Assembly: GCF_004349245.1 (NCBI RefSeq)
Contig: NZ_SMLC01000002.1
Location: 82,383 to 146,382 of the forward strand
Reading direction: 5' to 3'
DNA from: Actinomadura sp. 6K520
GTDB lineage: Bacteria > Actinomycetota > Actinomycetes > Streptosporangiales > Streptosporangiaceae
DNA: 64,000 nucleotides
Shown here piece after piece: positions 17,817-26,587 of this stretch. The translations under genes and the position numbers were made by a program. Position 1 is the stretch's first letter, and every line of letters starts with the position of its first letter. The notes under the pieces were generated by a model that saw only the letters and a list, made by a program, of their open reading frames with translations, had not been told where the DNA came from and searched no databases.

Positions 17817-18968
17817 TTGAACGCGCACCGATGGACGACCCTGCTCGCGACGTGCTGGTCGGCGACGACCACCGCGCTCGGCCTGTGGTGGACCCTGCGG
17901 CCATCGGCGTACCTCCTCGGCGGAGGCGACGCCGGCAGCCCCCCGCTGGCCTTCGAGTTCCCCCCGGAGTGGCTGCTGCTGATCGGCACCGGCGGCATCG
18001 CCGTCACGCTCGGCCTGCGCACCCGGCGACGTTCCAGGTCCCTGCGCTGGGCACTCGTGGCCATCGCCGCAGGCTTCGCCGGGCTCTGCCTGGCGGTTTC
18101 GGGACACATGCCGCTGCTCGCCCTGGCCTACGCCCTCGCGTTCGCCGGCCCGCCGGCCCTGATCGCGGCCCTGCTGGCACGGGCCTTCCGGCTCGGCATC
18201 AAGGGCACCTCGGCGATGGTGGGCACTCCGCTGACGGCCGGCCTCCTGCTGGCCGGCACCATCATGGTGATGAAGGGAGCCCACTGGACGCTGCTGTCCG
18301 TGGCCGGCTGCCTGGTCTGGCTCGCCCTGACGGTGACGTCCTACCGGGTGAACCACGGCCGCTGCGCCGCCTGCGGCCGTCCCGGCGCGGCGTGGACCCA
18401 CCCGGAGTCCGCCGCCCGCTGGGGACGCAAGCTCACGATCATCGCCGCGCTCATGCCGCTGCCCTACGGCCTGGCCCGCCTCACCTGGTTCACCCCGTGG
18501 CCGATCGCGTTCCCCGAAGGCGCCGGCTGGGGAATCTGGCTCACCGGCATCCTGCTCGGCTTCGCGTCGGAGGGCGGCGCGATCCTGACCCGCGGCCTCA
18601 TCCGCCCCTGGGGCGAGGTATGGCCAAGGTGGGTGCCCGCCCTGCACGGCCGTCCCATCCCGGTAGCCGTACCGACCTTCGCGGCACTCACGGTCTCGGT
18701 CATGCTCGCCCTGCTGACCGTCTACTTCGCGGGCACCATCGCCGGCGGCGAGATAGACCTCCTGGTCATCGTGGCCTTCGTGCCCCTCAGCCTCTGGGGC
18801 CCCCTCCTGGCCGGCGCGGCGATGGCGTACTACTACCGCCGCCGCACCGCGTGCCACTGTCTCGCGTCACCCGCTGATGGGCGCGAGCCCGTCCACCAGC
18901 ACCACACGCCCCGGCGCCACCCGGGCCCCGAACCGCGTGTCGCCCTCGCGCTCGCGGATTCGAGGTGA
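17817..18968 (+). CDS. multi-pass membrane protein, unknown function
   Basis: 383 residues and about nine to ten hydrophobic segments, with a CAACGRPG motif near residue 190 that could bind a metal. The C-terminal tail is His/Pro-rich. A TTG start at 17817 is preferred because GGGAGG lies four bases upstream; an ATG at 17790 is in frame but has no ribosome site. No family could be named. It stands alone, divergent from the glycosyltransferase operon. Confidence 0.72.
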   Translation: MNAHRWTTLLATCWSATTTALGLWWTLRPSAYLLGGGDAGSPPLAFEFPPEWLLLIGTGGIAVTLGLRTRRRSRSLRWALVAIAAGFAGLCLAVSGHMPLLALAYALAFAGPPALIAALLARAFRLGIKGTSAMVGTPLTAGLLLAGTIMVMKGAHWTLLSVAGCLVWLALTVTSYRVNHGRCAACGRPGAAWTHPESAARWGRKLTIIAALMPLPYGLARLTWFTPWPIAFPEGAGWGIWLTGILLGFASEGGAILTRGLIRPWGEVWPRWVPALHGRPIPVAVPTFAALTVSVMLALLTVYFAGTIAGGEIDLLVIVAFVPLSLWGPLLAGAAMAYYYRRRTACHCLASPADGREPVHQHHTPRRHPGPEPRVALALADSR

Positions 18969-19082
18969 ACGTGCCCCGAGGGCGGTGGCATGGCGGACGC
19001 CGCCCTCGTGCAGAATCTGCGGACGACGGGAGCGCGCCCCCCGCTGGTCCGGATCGCAGGCGCGGACAAGGAGTCGGCACCG

Positions 19083-20297
19083 ATGCAGAGCGAGGATCGC
19101 CTCGGCGATGACGGCGGGACGGATGCCGGCAGGCCGGATGTCGGCAGGACAGATGTCGGTCGGCCCGTCCTGCCGCCGACCGTGGAGGACGAGCGGCTGC
19201 GGGCACTGCGCGCCCGCGTACGCTCGTTCGTCCGGCACGAGCTGGAGACCGGCGGGTTCACGCCGGCCGTCGACTCGTGGATGAGCGCGTGGGACATCGG
19301 GTTCACCCGCAGACTCGCCGGCCAGGGCTGGCTCGGCATGACGATTCCCGTCGAGTACGGCGGGCACGGCCGTACGTTCCTCGAACGTTTCGTCGTCACC
19401 GAGGAACTGCTCGCCGCCGGAGCACCCGTCACCGCGCACTGGTTCGCCGACCGGCAGGTGGCGCCCTCACTCCTGAGGTTCGGCACCGAGGAGCAGAAGA
19501 GGGAGTTCCTGCCCGGCATCGCCCGCGGCGAGGTGCTGTTCGCGATCGGCATGAGTGAGCCGGAGTCGGGGTCCGACCTCGCCAGTGTCGGCACGAGGGC
19601 GGTGCGCACCGAGGGCGGCTGGACGGTCACCGGCACCAAGGTCTGGACGACCAACGCCCACCGCGCCGACCACATGATCGCCCTGGCCCGCACCGCACCG
19701 GTCGACGCCGGTGACCGCCACGCCGGGCTCAGCCAGTTCATCGTCGACCTCCGGTCGCCCGGCGTGGAGATCCGGCCCATCGTCTCGATGGACGGCGGGC
19801 ACCATTTCAACGAGGTGTTCCTGGGCGATGTCTTCGTCCCCGACGGGAGGGTCCTCGGCGCCATCGGGGACGGGTGGCACCAGGTGACCTCCGAGCTCGG
19901 ATTCGAGCGCAGCGGACCGGAGCGCTTCCTGTCCACGTACCTGCTCCTTGAGGACCTGACGGAGGCGATGCGCCGCGGGCAGCTCCCGGCCGATCCGCGG
20001 CTGGGCCGGTTCGTCGCCAGGATCGCGGGACTGCACCGGATGTCGCTCGCGGTCGCGGGCGCGCTCGAACGAGGCGAACGCGCCGATGTCGCCGCCGCGG
20101 TCGTCAAGGCGCTCGGAACCAGGACCGAGGGGGACGTGGCCGAGTACGCGGCCATGTTCCTCGGCGGGGCGGACGTTCCGGCGTCCGTACGGGACGCGGC
20201 CGGCGCCGCGCTCCTCGCCCGCCCGGGGTTCACGATCCGCGGGGGGACCAACGAGATCCTGCACGGTGTCATCGCCAGGGGATTGGGGTTGCGGTGA
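19083..20297 (+). CDS. acyl-CoA dehydrogenase (FadE-type, larger partner)
   Basis: 404 residues from ATG 19083, which has AAGGAG nine bases upstream; the frame extends further 5' without homology. It shows the N-terminal helical domain, MSEPESGSDLAS (FAD/substrate-binding beta domain), VTGTKVWTTNAH, and the C-terminal end FTIRGGTNEILHGVIARGLGL. Its stop overlaps the start of a second, shorter acyl-CoA dehydrogenase by one base. Adjacent FadE pairs in actinobacteria are known to form alpha2beta2 heterotetramers in steroid side-chain oxidation, so a heteromer is likely. Substrate unknown. Residues about 14-30 are a repetitive GRPDVGRTDVGR segment. Confidence 0.85.
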   Translation: MQSEDRLGDDGGTDAGRPDVGRTDVGRPVLPPTVEDERLRALRARVRSFVRHELETGGFTPAVDSWMSAWDIGFTRRLAGQGWLGMTIPVEYGGHGRTFLERFVVTEELLAAGAPVTAHWFADRQVAPSLLRFGTEEQKREFLPGIARGEVLFAIGMSEPESGSDLASVGTRAVRTEGGWTVTGTKVWTTNAHRADHMIALARTAPVDAGDRHAGLSQFIVDLRSPGVEIRPIVSMDGGHHFNEVFLGDVFVPDGRVLGAIGDGWHQVTSELGFERSGPERFLSTYLLLEDLTEAMRRGQLPADPRLGRFVARIAGLHRMSLAVAGALERGERADVAAAVVKALGTRTEGDVAEYAAMFLGGADVPASVRDAAGAALLARPGFTIRGGTNEILHGVIARGLGLR

Positions 20298-21346
20298 TGA
20301 GCGAGATCATGCGGGTCGACGGCGACCTGGAGCGGCTGTTCCGCGACGTGTTCACCGACTGGCGCGACACGCGGCCCGCGGCAACGCTTCAGGTCAGCGT
20401 TGACCGCGACCTGTGGAGGACCCTTGAGGAGCTGGGGCTCACCCGGCTCACCTCCGGCGAGGAAGCCGCGGCCGGGTGGGTCGAGGCCGCGGCGCTGCTC
20501 CGCGCGGCGGCCGGGGCCGCGGCGCCGGTACCGCTGGCCGAGCACGACCTGCTCGCCGGATGGCTGCTCGACCGCGCCGGCCTGCCGGGCTCGGGCGCGC
20601 TGCGCACGGGCTGCCTGCTCGATCAGGACGGAAGCGCCGAACGGGTCCCCTGGGCGGCCTCGGCGGACGCGATCGTGGTGATCTGGGGCGAACAGGGAGC
20701 CTGGAAGGCCGCCGACGTCCCGGCGTCGGCGGCGGCGATCGAACCGTCCCATGACCTGGCCGGTCAGCCGCGCGACACCGTGCGGGTCGCCGTGGAGTCG
20801 CTGGCGGGCGTGGAGATCGGTGACGACGTGGTGCGCGAGTACTCGCTGCGCGGTGCGCTGGCCCGGACCGTCCAGATCACGGGCGCCATGGACCGCATCG
20901 TCGAACTGTGCCTCCGGCACGCCTCCGAGAGGCGGCAGTTCGGCCGGCCCATCACACGGTTCCAAGCCGTCCAGCACCTCATCGCCGAAGCGGCGAGCGA
21001 GTGCGCCCTCGCCATGGCCGCGACCGACGCCGCGGTGCTCGAAGCGGCCTCCCCTGGCCCGGATCTCGACTCGCTGGAGTTCGCGGTCGCCGCGGCCCGT
21101 TCCGTGACCGGCCACGCGGCATCGGTCGTGGTGCGCAACGCCCACCAGGTGCACGGCGCGATCGGCACGACGTTCGAGCATCGGCTGCACGAGTTCACCA
21201 AGCCCGCCCTCGCGTGGCGTTCCGAGTTCGGCTCGATGCACGAGTGGGACGCGCGGCTGACGGCGTTGATACTCGGTTCGAGTGGCCCCGCGTGGGACAT
21301 GGCGGTACCGGCTTACGGCACGTCCCTATCAAGAGCGGATGATTGA
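20297..21346 (+). CDS. acyl-CoA dehydrogenase-like protein (smaller partner)
   Basis: 349 residues. The N-terminal and middle domains are reduced compared with typical family members. The C-terminal helical domain is well preserved: ASERRQFGRPITRFQAVQH and the HQVHGAIGTTFEHRLHEF flavin/ADP-contact region. Such short partners usually complete the FAD site of the larger subunit. ATG 20297 shares one base with the preceding stop; a GTG one codon earlier is also in frame. Confidence 0.82.
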   Translation: MSEIMRVDGDLERLFRDVFTDWRDTRPAATLQVSVDRDLWRTLEELGLTRLTSGEEAAAGWVEAAALLRAAAGAAAPVPLAEHDLLAGWLLDRAGLPGSGALRTGCLLDQDGSAERVPWAASADAIVVIWGEQGAWKAADVPASAAAIEPSHDLAGQPRDTVRVAVESLAGVEIGDDVVREYSLRGALARTVQITGAMDRIVELCLRHASERRQFGRPITRFQAVQHLIAEAASECALAMAATDAAVLEAASPGPDLDSLEFAVAAARSVTGHAASVVVRNAHQVHGAIGTTFEHRLHEFTKPALAWRSEFGSMHEWDARLTALILGSSGPAWDMAVPAYGTSLSRADD

Positions 21347-21430
21347 TCGGTAGATCAGTGGATATGTGTCCCTACGTTCGCGTTGGCGTGGAACCTCTGC
21401 GTGCGACGAGCCAGTACACCGGACGAGGAC

Positions 21431-21970
21431 ATGATGGCCCAGGACAGGCAGCCGACCGAAACGCGCTCCTCCGGGCAGGGCGGCGATGTCGTCCGTCCCG
21501 CTTCGATCGAGCGCCGCAGTACCGGATCGACCGTGACCGCACGGGACATGACCGGGCGCCCGGTCGGCACTCGGCGCCCGATGGAGCCGCAGCGCTCCGG
21601 TGACGGCGGCCTGGCCCACGTGGTCGAGGTCCTGCTGGACAAGGGCCTGGTGATCAACGCCGACATCATGGTGTCGGTGGCGGGTGTGGAGCTGCTCGGG
21701 ATCCGGTTGCGGGCGGCACTGGCGTCGTTCGAGACCGCCGCGCGCTACGGCCTGGAGTTCCCCTCCGGGACGAACGTGGAGACGGCCGCCTGGAAGGAGA
21801 CCGAGGACCCGAAGGAGACCTGCCCCGACTGCGGGAAGCGGGCTCCCATACGGCAGTTGCTGGAGGAGTACTGCCCGTGGTGCGGCTGGCGCAGCGCCAA
21901 GGCGCTGACCGAGGCCGCGCGGAACGGCTCTTCGGCCAAGAAGAAGCCGCGGGACGGCGATGCCGGCTGA
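21431..21970 (+). CDS. gas vesicle GvpA/J/S-family protein with a C-terminal zinc ribbon
   Basis: 179 residues. Residues about 59-108 carry the GvpA/J core (VVEVLLDKGLVINADIMVSV, then GVELLGIRLRAALASFET), closest in feel to GvpJ/GvpS rather than the main shell protein GvpA. After it come two CxxC pairs, Cys131/Cys134 and Cys148/Cys151, in CPDCGK and CPWCGW, which look like a zinc ribbon. The N-terminal 58 residues are Arg/Thr-rich and disordered. First gene of a tight four-gene cluster (overlaps of 11, 17 and 4 bases) that contains no obvious gvpA, gvpN, gvpO or gvpG. ATG 21431 follows GAGGAC; an adjacent ATG is possible. Confidence 0.85.
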   Translation: MMAQDRQPTETRSSGQGGDVVRPASIERRSTGSTVTARDMTGRPVGTRRPMEPQRSGDGGLAHVVEVLLDKGLVINADIMVSVAGVELLGIRLRAALASFETAARYGLEFPSGTNVETAAWKETEDPKETCPDCGKRAPIRQLLEEYCPWCGWRSAKALTEAARNGSSAKKKPRDGDAG

Positions 21971-22913
21971 ATCCCCGATGTCCGCGCCGCTGCGCCCGAC
22001 GCGCGACCCGCAGGTCACCCTGGACGACCTGCTGGAGGTCGTGCTGAACAAGGGCGCGGTGCTCCACCTGGACCTCATCATCGCGGTCGCCGACATCCCG
22101 CTCATCGGGGTCAACCTGCGCGCGGCGATCGCCGGTATGGAGACCATGCTGGAGTACGGGCTGCTGGAGCAGTGGGACGCCGACACGCGCGCCTGGGCGG
22201 AGCGCGCCACCGCCGCCGCACCCGAACTCGAAGAGGACGAGCGGGTGGTCATCCGGTCGTTCGGCGGCCATTACGACGAACGCGGCATGTCCCACGTCTG
22301 GCGGCCCGGCACCCTCTTCCTCACCGACCGGCGCATCCTGGTCCACCGGCGCGAGCCGCGCGAGGTGCTCTGGGAGGCCCGGCTGGAGGACGTCGACGCC
22401 ACCCGCCTGCAGAGTGAGCGGACGGTCGGCGGCGAGGAGCGCCTGCGGGTGCGCGTGGAGCTGACCGGCGGGGACGGCGCCCTCCTCTCCGCCGCGAACC
22501 CAGAGAAGTTCGACGAGACCCTGCGCCGCCTGGCACCACACGTCCGGTCCCACGAGCCGCGCCCCCTGATCGCGGACGACGGCGGCCCCGAATGCGAGGC
22601 CCACATGTGGTACCACGAACCGCGCCGGGACGGCGCCATGTGGCGCGGCGGCCGGGCCCGGCTGGAGAACGGCCGCCTGACCTGGAAGTCGCCGACCGAC
22701 GCTCGCCCGGCCGTGACCCTGGACACCGCCCGGATCCGCGACGTGCGGCTCGAACCCGGGACCACGCCCACGACCGGCCTGGACCGCCTGGTCGTGGACG
22801 CGGCGGGCGAGCACCTCGTGCTGGCCACCGCGGAGGGGCCGCGCTGGGCGCGGCTTCTGGCGCCGTCCGCCCGCACCGCCGCTGGGAAGGAGCCTCATGG
22901 CCATCACCGTTGA
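21960..22913 (+). CDS. GvpA/J/S-family domain fused to two PH/GRAM-like domains
   Basis: 317 residues. Residues 19-68 are a gas-vesicle GvpA/J-type core (DDLLEVVLNKGAVLHLDLII, then PLIGVNLRAAIAGMETMLEYG). Residues about 90-198 look like a bacterial PH/GRAM domain (GTLFLTDRRILVHRREP, then EDVDATRLQ). Residues about 210-303 look like a second copy (GRARLENGRLTWKS, ending LVVDAAGEHLVLATAEG). PH-like domains bind membranes, peptides or self-assemble. Such a fusion would place a gas-vesicle-type oligomerising segment next to a membrane- or partner-binding module. ATG 21960 overlaps the previous gene by 11 bases. The PH/GRAM call rests on pattern only. Confidence 0.78.
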   Translation: MPAESPMSAPLRPTRDPQVTLDDLLEVVLNKGAVLHLDLIIAVADIPLIGVNLRAAIAGMETMLEYGLLEQWDADTRAWAERATAAAPELEEDERVVIRSFGGHYDERGMSHVWRPGTLFLTDRRILVHRREPREVLWEARLEDVDATRLQSERTVGGEERLRVRVELTGGDGALLSAANPEKFDETLRRLAPHVRSHEPRPLIADDGGPECEAHMWYHEPRRDGAMWRGGRARLENGRLTWKSPTDARPAVTLDTARIRDVRLEPGTTPTTGLDRLVVDAAGEHLVLATAEGPRWARLLAPSARTAAGKEPHGHHR

Positions 22914-23226
22914 CGAGAGCAGCCTCAAGAACGGTGTTCTCACCCTCGTGGTCACCCTGGTCGAAGTGATCCAGGAAGCGCTGGAACGGCAGGCCGTGCG
23001 CCGGATGGAGGGCGGCGACCTCAGCACCGAGGAGCTGAACCGCCTGGGCGACGCCCTGCTGGAGCTGGACGAGGCCATGGAGGAGATCAAGGCCGAGCAC
23101 GGCATCACCGCCTCCGTGGCGGACCTGCACCGCGGCCTGGACGAGGTCGTCGACGAGGTCGTGGACCGCCTGGCCAACCCCGAACGCTGGGCCGAGGAGA
23201 TCGAGGGCGGGGGTGAGCGGCGTTGA
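22897..23226 (+). CDS. gvpK: gas vesicle protein GvpK
   Basis: 109 residues matching GvpK across nearly its whole length: SLKNGVLTLVVTLVEVIQEA, then ERQAVRRMEGGDLSTEELNR and LGDALLELDEAMEEI. GvpK is an accessory protein required for vesicle assembly in characterised clusters. ATG 22897 has AAGGAG six bases upstream and overlaps the end of the previous gene by 17 bases. Confidence 0.9.
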   Translation: MAITVDESSLKNGVLTLVVTLVEVIQEALERQAVRRMEGGDLSTEELNRLGDALLELDEAMEEIKAEHGITASVADLHRGLDEVVDEVVDRLANPERWAEEIEGGGERR

Positions 23227-24035
23227 GCGGCGAAGCCCTGTACGTGTACGCGCTCCTCGCCGACCCCGGGGCCGGCGCCGAACCCCCGGGCGAGGGACTC
23301 GACGGCGCGCCGCTGCGGCTGGTCCGGGCCGCCGACTGCGGGCTGGCCGCCCTGGTCCACGCGGCCCCGGCGCGGCCCTACCAGGGGCCGGACGACGACG
23401 TCCGCCGCTGGATCCGCACCCACGACGAGGCGGTCGAGGGCATGCGCCGCGCGGCGGGCGGCGTGCTGCCCATGACCTTCAACGTGCTGGTCGCCCCCGG
23501 CGAGGACGGCGACGCCGAGAGCCGCCTGCGCGCCTGGCTGCGGGAGAGCCGCGACGACCTCCACGACCGCCTCGCCAGGTTGCGCGGCCGCGCCGAGTAC
23601 CGCGTCGAGATCACGCTGGACTCCACGGCCGTGCCGACCGACGACGGCTCCGTCCAGGAGATCGAAGAGCGCATGCGGAACAGCTCGCTCGGCCTGCGGC
23701 GCCTGCTGGCCAAGCAGCTGGACGCCAAGCGCCGGGCCGCGGCCGACTCCTTCGCCGACCAGCTGCACGCCGACGCCCGCCGCCGGCTGGGCGCCGTCGC
23801 CGAGGACCTGGCCGACCGCCGCCGCGCGACGCGCCGTCCCGAGGAGATCGAGGTGCTCTCCCTGGCCCTGCTGGTGCACGACGACGATGTCGAGAACCTG
23901 GGGTTCATCCTCTCCGAACTGCAGGAAGGCCATCCCGCCGTCCAGGTGCGCTTCCTCGGCCCGTGGCCGCCCTACTCGTTCACCGGAGACCAGCTGGCGA
24001 CCCCGGCCGCCACGAGCACGACCCCCGGCCACTGA
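23223..24035 (+). CDS. gas vesicle protein GvpF/GvpL
   Basis: 270 residues of the GvpL/F family. It starts LYVYALLADPG, followed by the HDEAVEGM helix and GGVLPMTFNVL motif. A C-terminal domain ends VQVRFLGPWPPYSFTG, a signature close. GvpF/L proteins bind GvpA and help nucleate vesicles. Translation probably starts at TTG 23223 in a TTGA overlap with the gvpK stop, with GGGGGTGAG upstream. The usual second copy of this family (F and L together) is absent. Confidence 0.88.
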   Translation: MSGEALYVYALLADPGAGAEPPGEGLDGAPLRLVRAADCGLAALVHAAPARPYQGPDDDVRRWIRTHDEAVEGMRRAAGGVLPMTFNVLVAPGEDGDAESRLRAWLRESRDDLHDRLARLRGRAEYRVEITLDSTAVPTDDGSVQEIEERMRNSSLGLRRLLAKQLDAKRRAAADSFADQLHADARRRLGAVAEDLADRRRATRRPEEIEVLSLALLVHDDDVENLGFILSELQEGHPAVQVRFLGPWPPYSFTGDQLATPAATSTTPGH

Positions 24036-24128
24036 GACCACCCGCCCGTCCACGCGACCTCGGCATCACCTGTGGCTCGGCCGTATTGCGGACATCTTCT
24101 GGCCGCTTCCGTCTCTAGCGTGCCGGGC

Positions 24129-25259
24129 ATGGACATCACCGAGATCCGCCCGTTCCGCATCGAGATCCCGCAGCGCGACCTGGACGATCTGCGTGACCGG
24201 CTGGCCCGTACCCGCTGGCCCGACCAGCTGCCGGGCGTGGGCTGGTCGTTCGGGGTGCCGCTGGATCGGGTGCAGGAGCTGGCCGAACACTGGCGCACCG
24301 AGTACGACTGGCGGCGCCACGAGACCAGGCTGAACGGATTTCCGCAGTTCACCACCGAGATCGACGGGCAGCGGGTGCATTTCCTGCACGTCCGCTCGCC
24401 GGAGCCGGACGCGTTGCCGCTGATCCTCACGCACGGCTGGCCGAGCACGTTCGCCGACTTCAGCGCGATGGTGGGCCCGCTGACGGACCCGCGCGCACAC
24501 GGCGGCGACCCGGCGGACGCGTTCCACGTGGTCGCACCGTCCGTTCCGGGTTTCGGGTTCTCCGGCCCCACGCGCGAACCCGGCTGGGGGCTGGCGCGCA
24601 TCGCCCGCGCCTGGGCAGAGCTGATGCGGCGCCTGGGGTACGAGCGTTATGGCGCGCAGGGCAACGACATCGGCTCGGTGCTGGCACCCGAACTCGGACG
24701 CACGGCGCCGGACAACGTTGTGGGCGTGCACGTCAACGCACATATGACATTGCCGTCAGGGGATCCGGCGGAGCTGGAAGGGCTGTCCCAGGCCGACCAG
24801 GCCCGGCTGGCGCTGATGGCCGGCTGGGAGGAGTACTCGGGCTATGGGGTGGTGCAGAGCACCCGTCCGCAAACCCTCGCGTATGCCCTGGCCGACTCTC
24901 CTGCGGGGCAGCTGGCCTGGTACGCCGACCATTACGACGACCACGGCGGCAAGGTGGACGCGATCGACCGCGACGCCGTCCTGACCAACGTGAGCATCTT
25001 CTGGCTGACCGGAACCGCGGGGTCGGCGATACGCCTCTACCGGGAGTCGGCCGACATCTGGGGCAAGCCGGTCTCGAAGTCGGCGGTGCCGACGGGAGTG
25101 GCGGTGTTCCCAGGGGACGCGACCGTGCGGCGCTTCGCCGAACGCGACAACGAGATCACGGCATGGACGGAGCACGACGAGGGCGGGCACTTCGCCGCAT
25201 TGGAGGTTCCCGGCCTGGTCACGTCCGTGATCCGGGAATTCTTCCGCACCCTGCGCTGA
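24129..25259 (+). CDS. epoxide hydrolase (EHN-domain alpha/beta hydrolase)
   Basis: 376 residues. The N-terminal EHN cap domain ([20 protein letters not shown]) precedes an alpha/beta hydrolase core with the oxyanion motif HGWPST, nucleophile Asp180 in GNDIGS and catalytic His in [11 protein letters not shown] near the end. It hydrolyses epoxides to diols, similar to microsomal epoxide hydrolases and juvenile-hormone epoxide hydrolases. ATG 24129 gives the standard start ([10 protein letters not shown]). It is monocistronic and convergent with the photolyase gene. Confidence 0.9.
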   Translation: MDITEIRPFRIEIPQRDLDDLRDRLARTRWPDQLPGVGWSFGVPLDRVQELAEHWRTEYDWRRHETRLNGFPQFTTEIDGQRVHFLHVRSPEPDALPLILTHGWPSTFADFSAMVGPLTDPRAHGGDPADAFHVVAPSVPGFGFSGPTREPGWGLARIARAWAELMRRLGYERYGAQGNDIGSVLAPELGRTAPDNVVGVHVNAHMTLPSGDPAELEGLSQADQARLALMAGWEEYSGYGVVQSTRPQTLAYALADSPAGQLAWYADHYDDHGGKVDAIDRDAVLTNVSIFWLTGTAGSAIRLYRESADIWGKPVSKSAVPTGVAVFPGDATVRRFAERDNEITAWTEHDEGGHFAALEVPGLVTSVIREFFRTLR

Positions 25260-25294
25260 ACCATGTGCCACCGATGCCACGTCAGGCCCGGCGG

Positions 25295-26587
25295 TCATTC
25301 GGGGAGGAGGATGGGCTGTGGGTAGTCGAGGGTGCGTCGCTGGGACGCGGGCAGGGCCCACGGGCGGTGGACGCGCGAACCCTCGATGCCGGCGAGTTCG
25401 GGCACGTATCTGCGGACGTAATCGCCGCGCGGGTCGAACCGGGACGCCTGCCGGAGCGGGTTCATGACCTGGTCCGGCCGGGTGCTGTTCCCGGTGCCCG
25501 CCACCCACTGCCAGTTCCCCGCGTTGTCGGCGATGTCGCCGTCGGTGAGCCAGTCGCCGAAGTGGCGCAGGCCGTCCCGCCAGTCGATCCCGAGGTCGCG
25601 GGTCAGGAACGATGCGGTGATGAGCCGTGCGCGGTTGTGCATGAAGCCCTCGCGGTGCAACTGGCGCATGCCCGCGTCCACGATCGGGACGCCGGTCATG
25701 CCGTCGCACCACGCGGCGAGGGCGTCCTCGTCGTCGTTCCAGCGCCGGTCGCGCGGCCGGTAGTCGTCCCTGGGCAGCGCCGGGAACGCCGCGGCGACCT
25801 GGTGGTGGAAGTCGCGCCACGCGAGCTGGCGGCGGAACGCGTCCGGCCCGGTCTGCGCCAGTTCCCGCGGCGAGACGCAGCCGAACTTCAGGTACGGGCT
25901 GAGCCGGGACGTCCGGTCGGCGGCGAGATCGTCGTGGACGTCCTCGTACGCCGCCGCGTCCCGCCGGAGCCACGCCGCGAGGCGTTCCCGCCCCTTCCGC
26001 TCGCCGCCGGGCGCGAGGTCCGGCGACGGCGAGCCCGGCGTCAGTTCGGCGAGCCGCGGCAGCGGGCCCGCGTTGACGCCGGACGGCAGGCGGACCGCCT
26101 CGGGCACGTCCGCGACCGGACGCCACCGGGCCGCCTCCCAGGCCCGCCAGTACGGGGTGAACACCCGGTAGTGGTCGCCGCTGGCGGGCGTGAGCTCACC
26201 CGGCGGGACGACCGTGATGCCGGGATGCAGCGAGATGTCCAGGCCGATCTGCCGGAGGCCGGCGAGGCGCCGGGTGGCGAACGCCGACCGCTCGTCGGCG
26301 ACGAACAGCGACGCGGCGTGCGTCCTCTCGGCCAGCCGCGCGACCTCCGCGACCGGGTCGCCGCGCACCACCACCAGGTCGCCGCCCAGCTCGCGCAGCG
26401 ATTTCCGCAGGTCCGCCAGGCTGTCCAGGAGGAACCGGACGCGGTTGGGCACGCCGAACGGACCGTCCAGGATCGCCCTGTCGAGGACGAACGCCGGAAC
26501 GACACGGCCGGCCTCGCAGGCGGCGGCCAGAGCGGGATTGTCCCGGACCCGGAGATCACGGGTGAACAGCATGATCGACGTGCTCAT
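25295..26587 (-). CDS. phr: deoxyribodipyrimidine photolyase
   Basis: 430 residues of the cryptochrome/photolyase family. It begins MLFTRDLRVRDNPAL, the N-terminal antenna domain. The FAD domain holds SRLSPYLKFG, WRDFHHQ, GMRQLHREGFMHNRARL, and DNAGNWQWVAGTG before the end. It repairs UV cyclobutane dimers with blue light. ATG 26587 shares one base with the stop of tspO (TGATG), so the two are co-transcribed. A true cryptochrome role cannot be excluded. Confidence 0.92.
   Translation of the reverse strand: MSTSIMLFTRDLRVRDNPALAAACEAGRVVPAFVLDRAILDGPFGVPNRVRFLLDSLADLRKSLRELGGDLVVVRGDPVAEVARLAERTHAASLFVADERSAFATRRLAGLRQIGLDISLHPGITVVPPGELTPASGDHYRVFTPYWRAWEAARWRPVADVPEAVRLPSGVNAGPLPRLAELTPGSPSPDLAPGGERKGRERLAAWLRRDAAAYEDVHDDLAADRTSRLSPYLKFGCVSPRELAQTGPDAFRRQLAWRDFHHQVAAAFPALPRDDYRPRDRRWNDDEDALAAWCDGMTGVPIVDAGMRQLHREGFMHNRARLITASFLTRDLGIDWRDGLRHFGDWLTDGDIADNAGNWQWVAGTGNSTRPDQVMNPLRQASRFDPRGDYVRRYVPELAGIEGSRVHRPWALPASQRRTLDYPQPILLPE

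Noticed and set aside
18833..21241. 800-residue minus-strand open frame opposite the acyl-CoA dehydrogenase genes
   Set aside because: Shadow frame with low-complexity product; the plus strand encodes two clear family members.
21340..21430. Imperfect GATC-containing repeat before the gas-vesicle-like cluster as a promoter or operator
   Set aside because: Arms are short and imperfect, and no -35/-10 pair with usable spacing was found.
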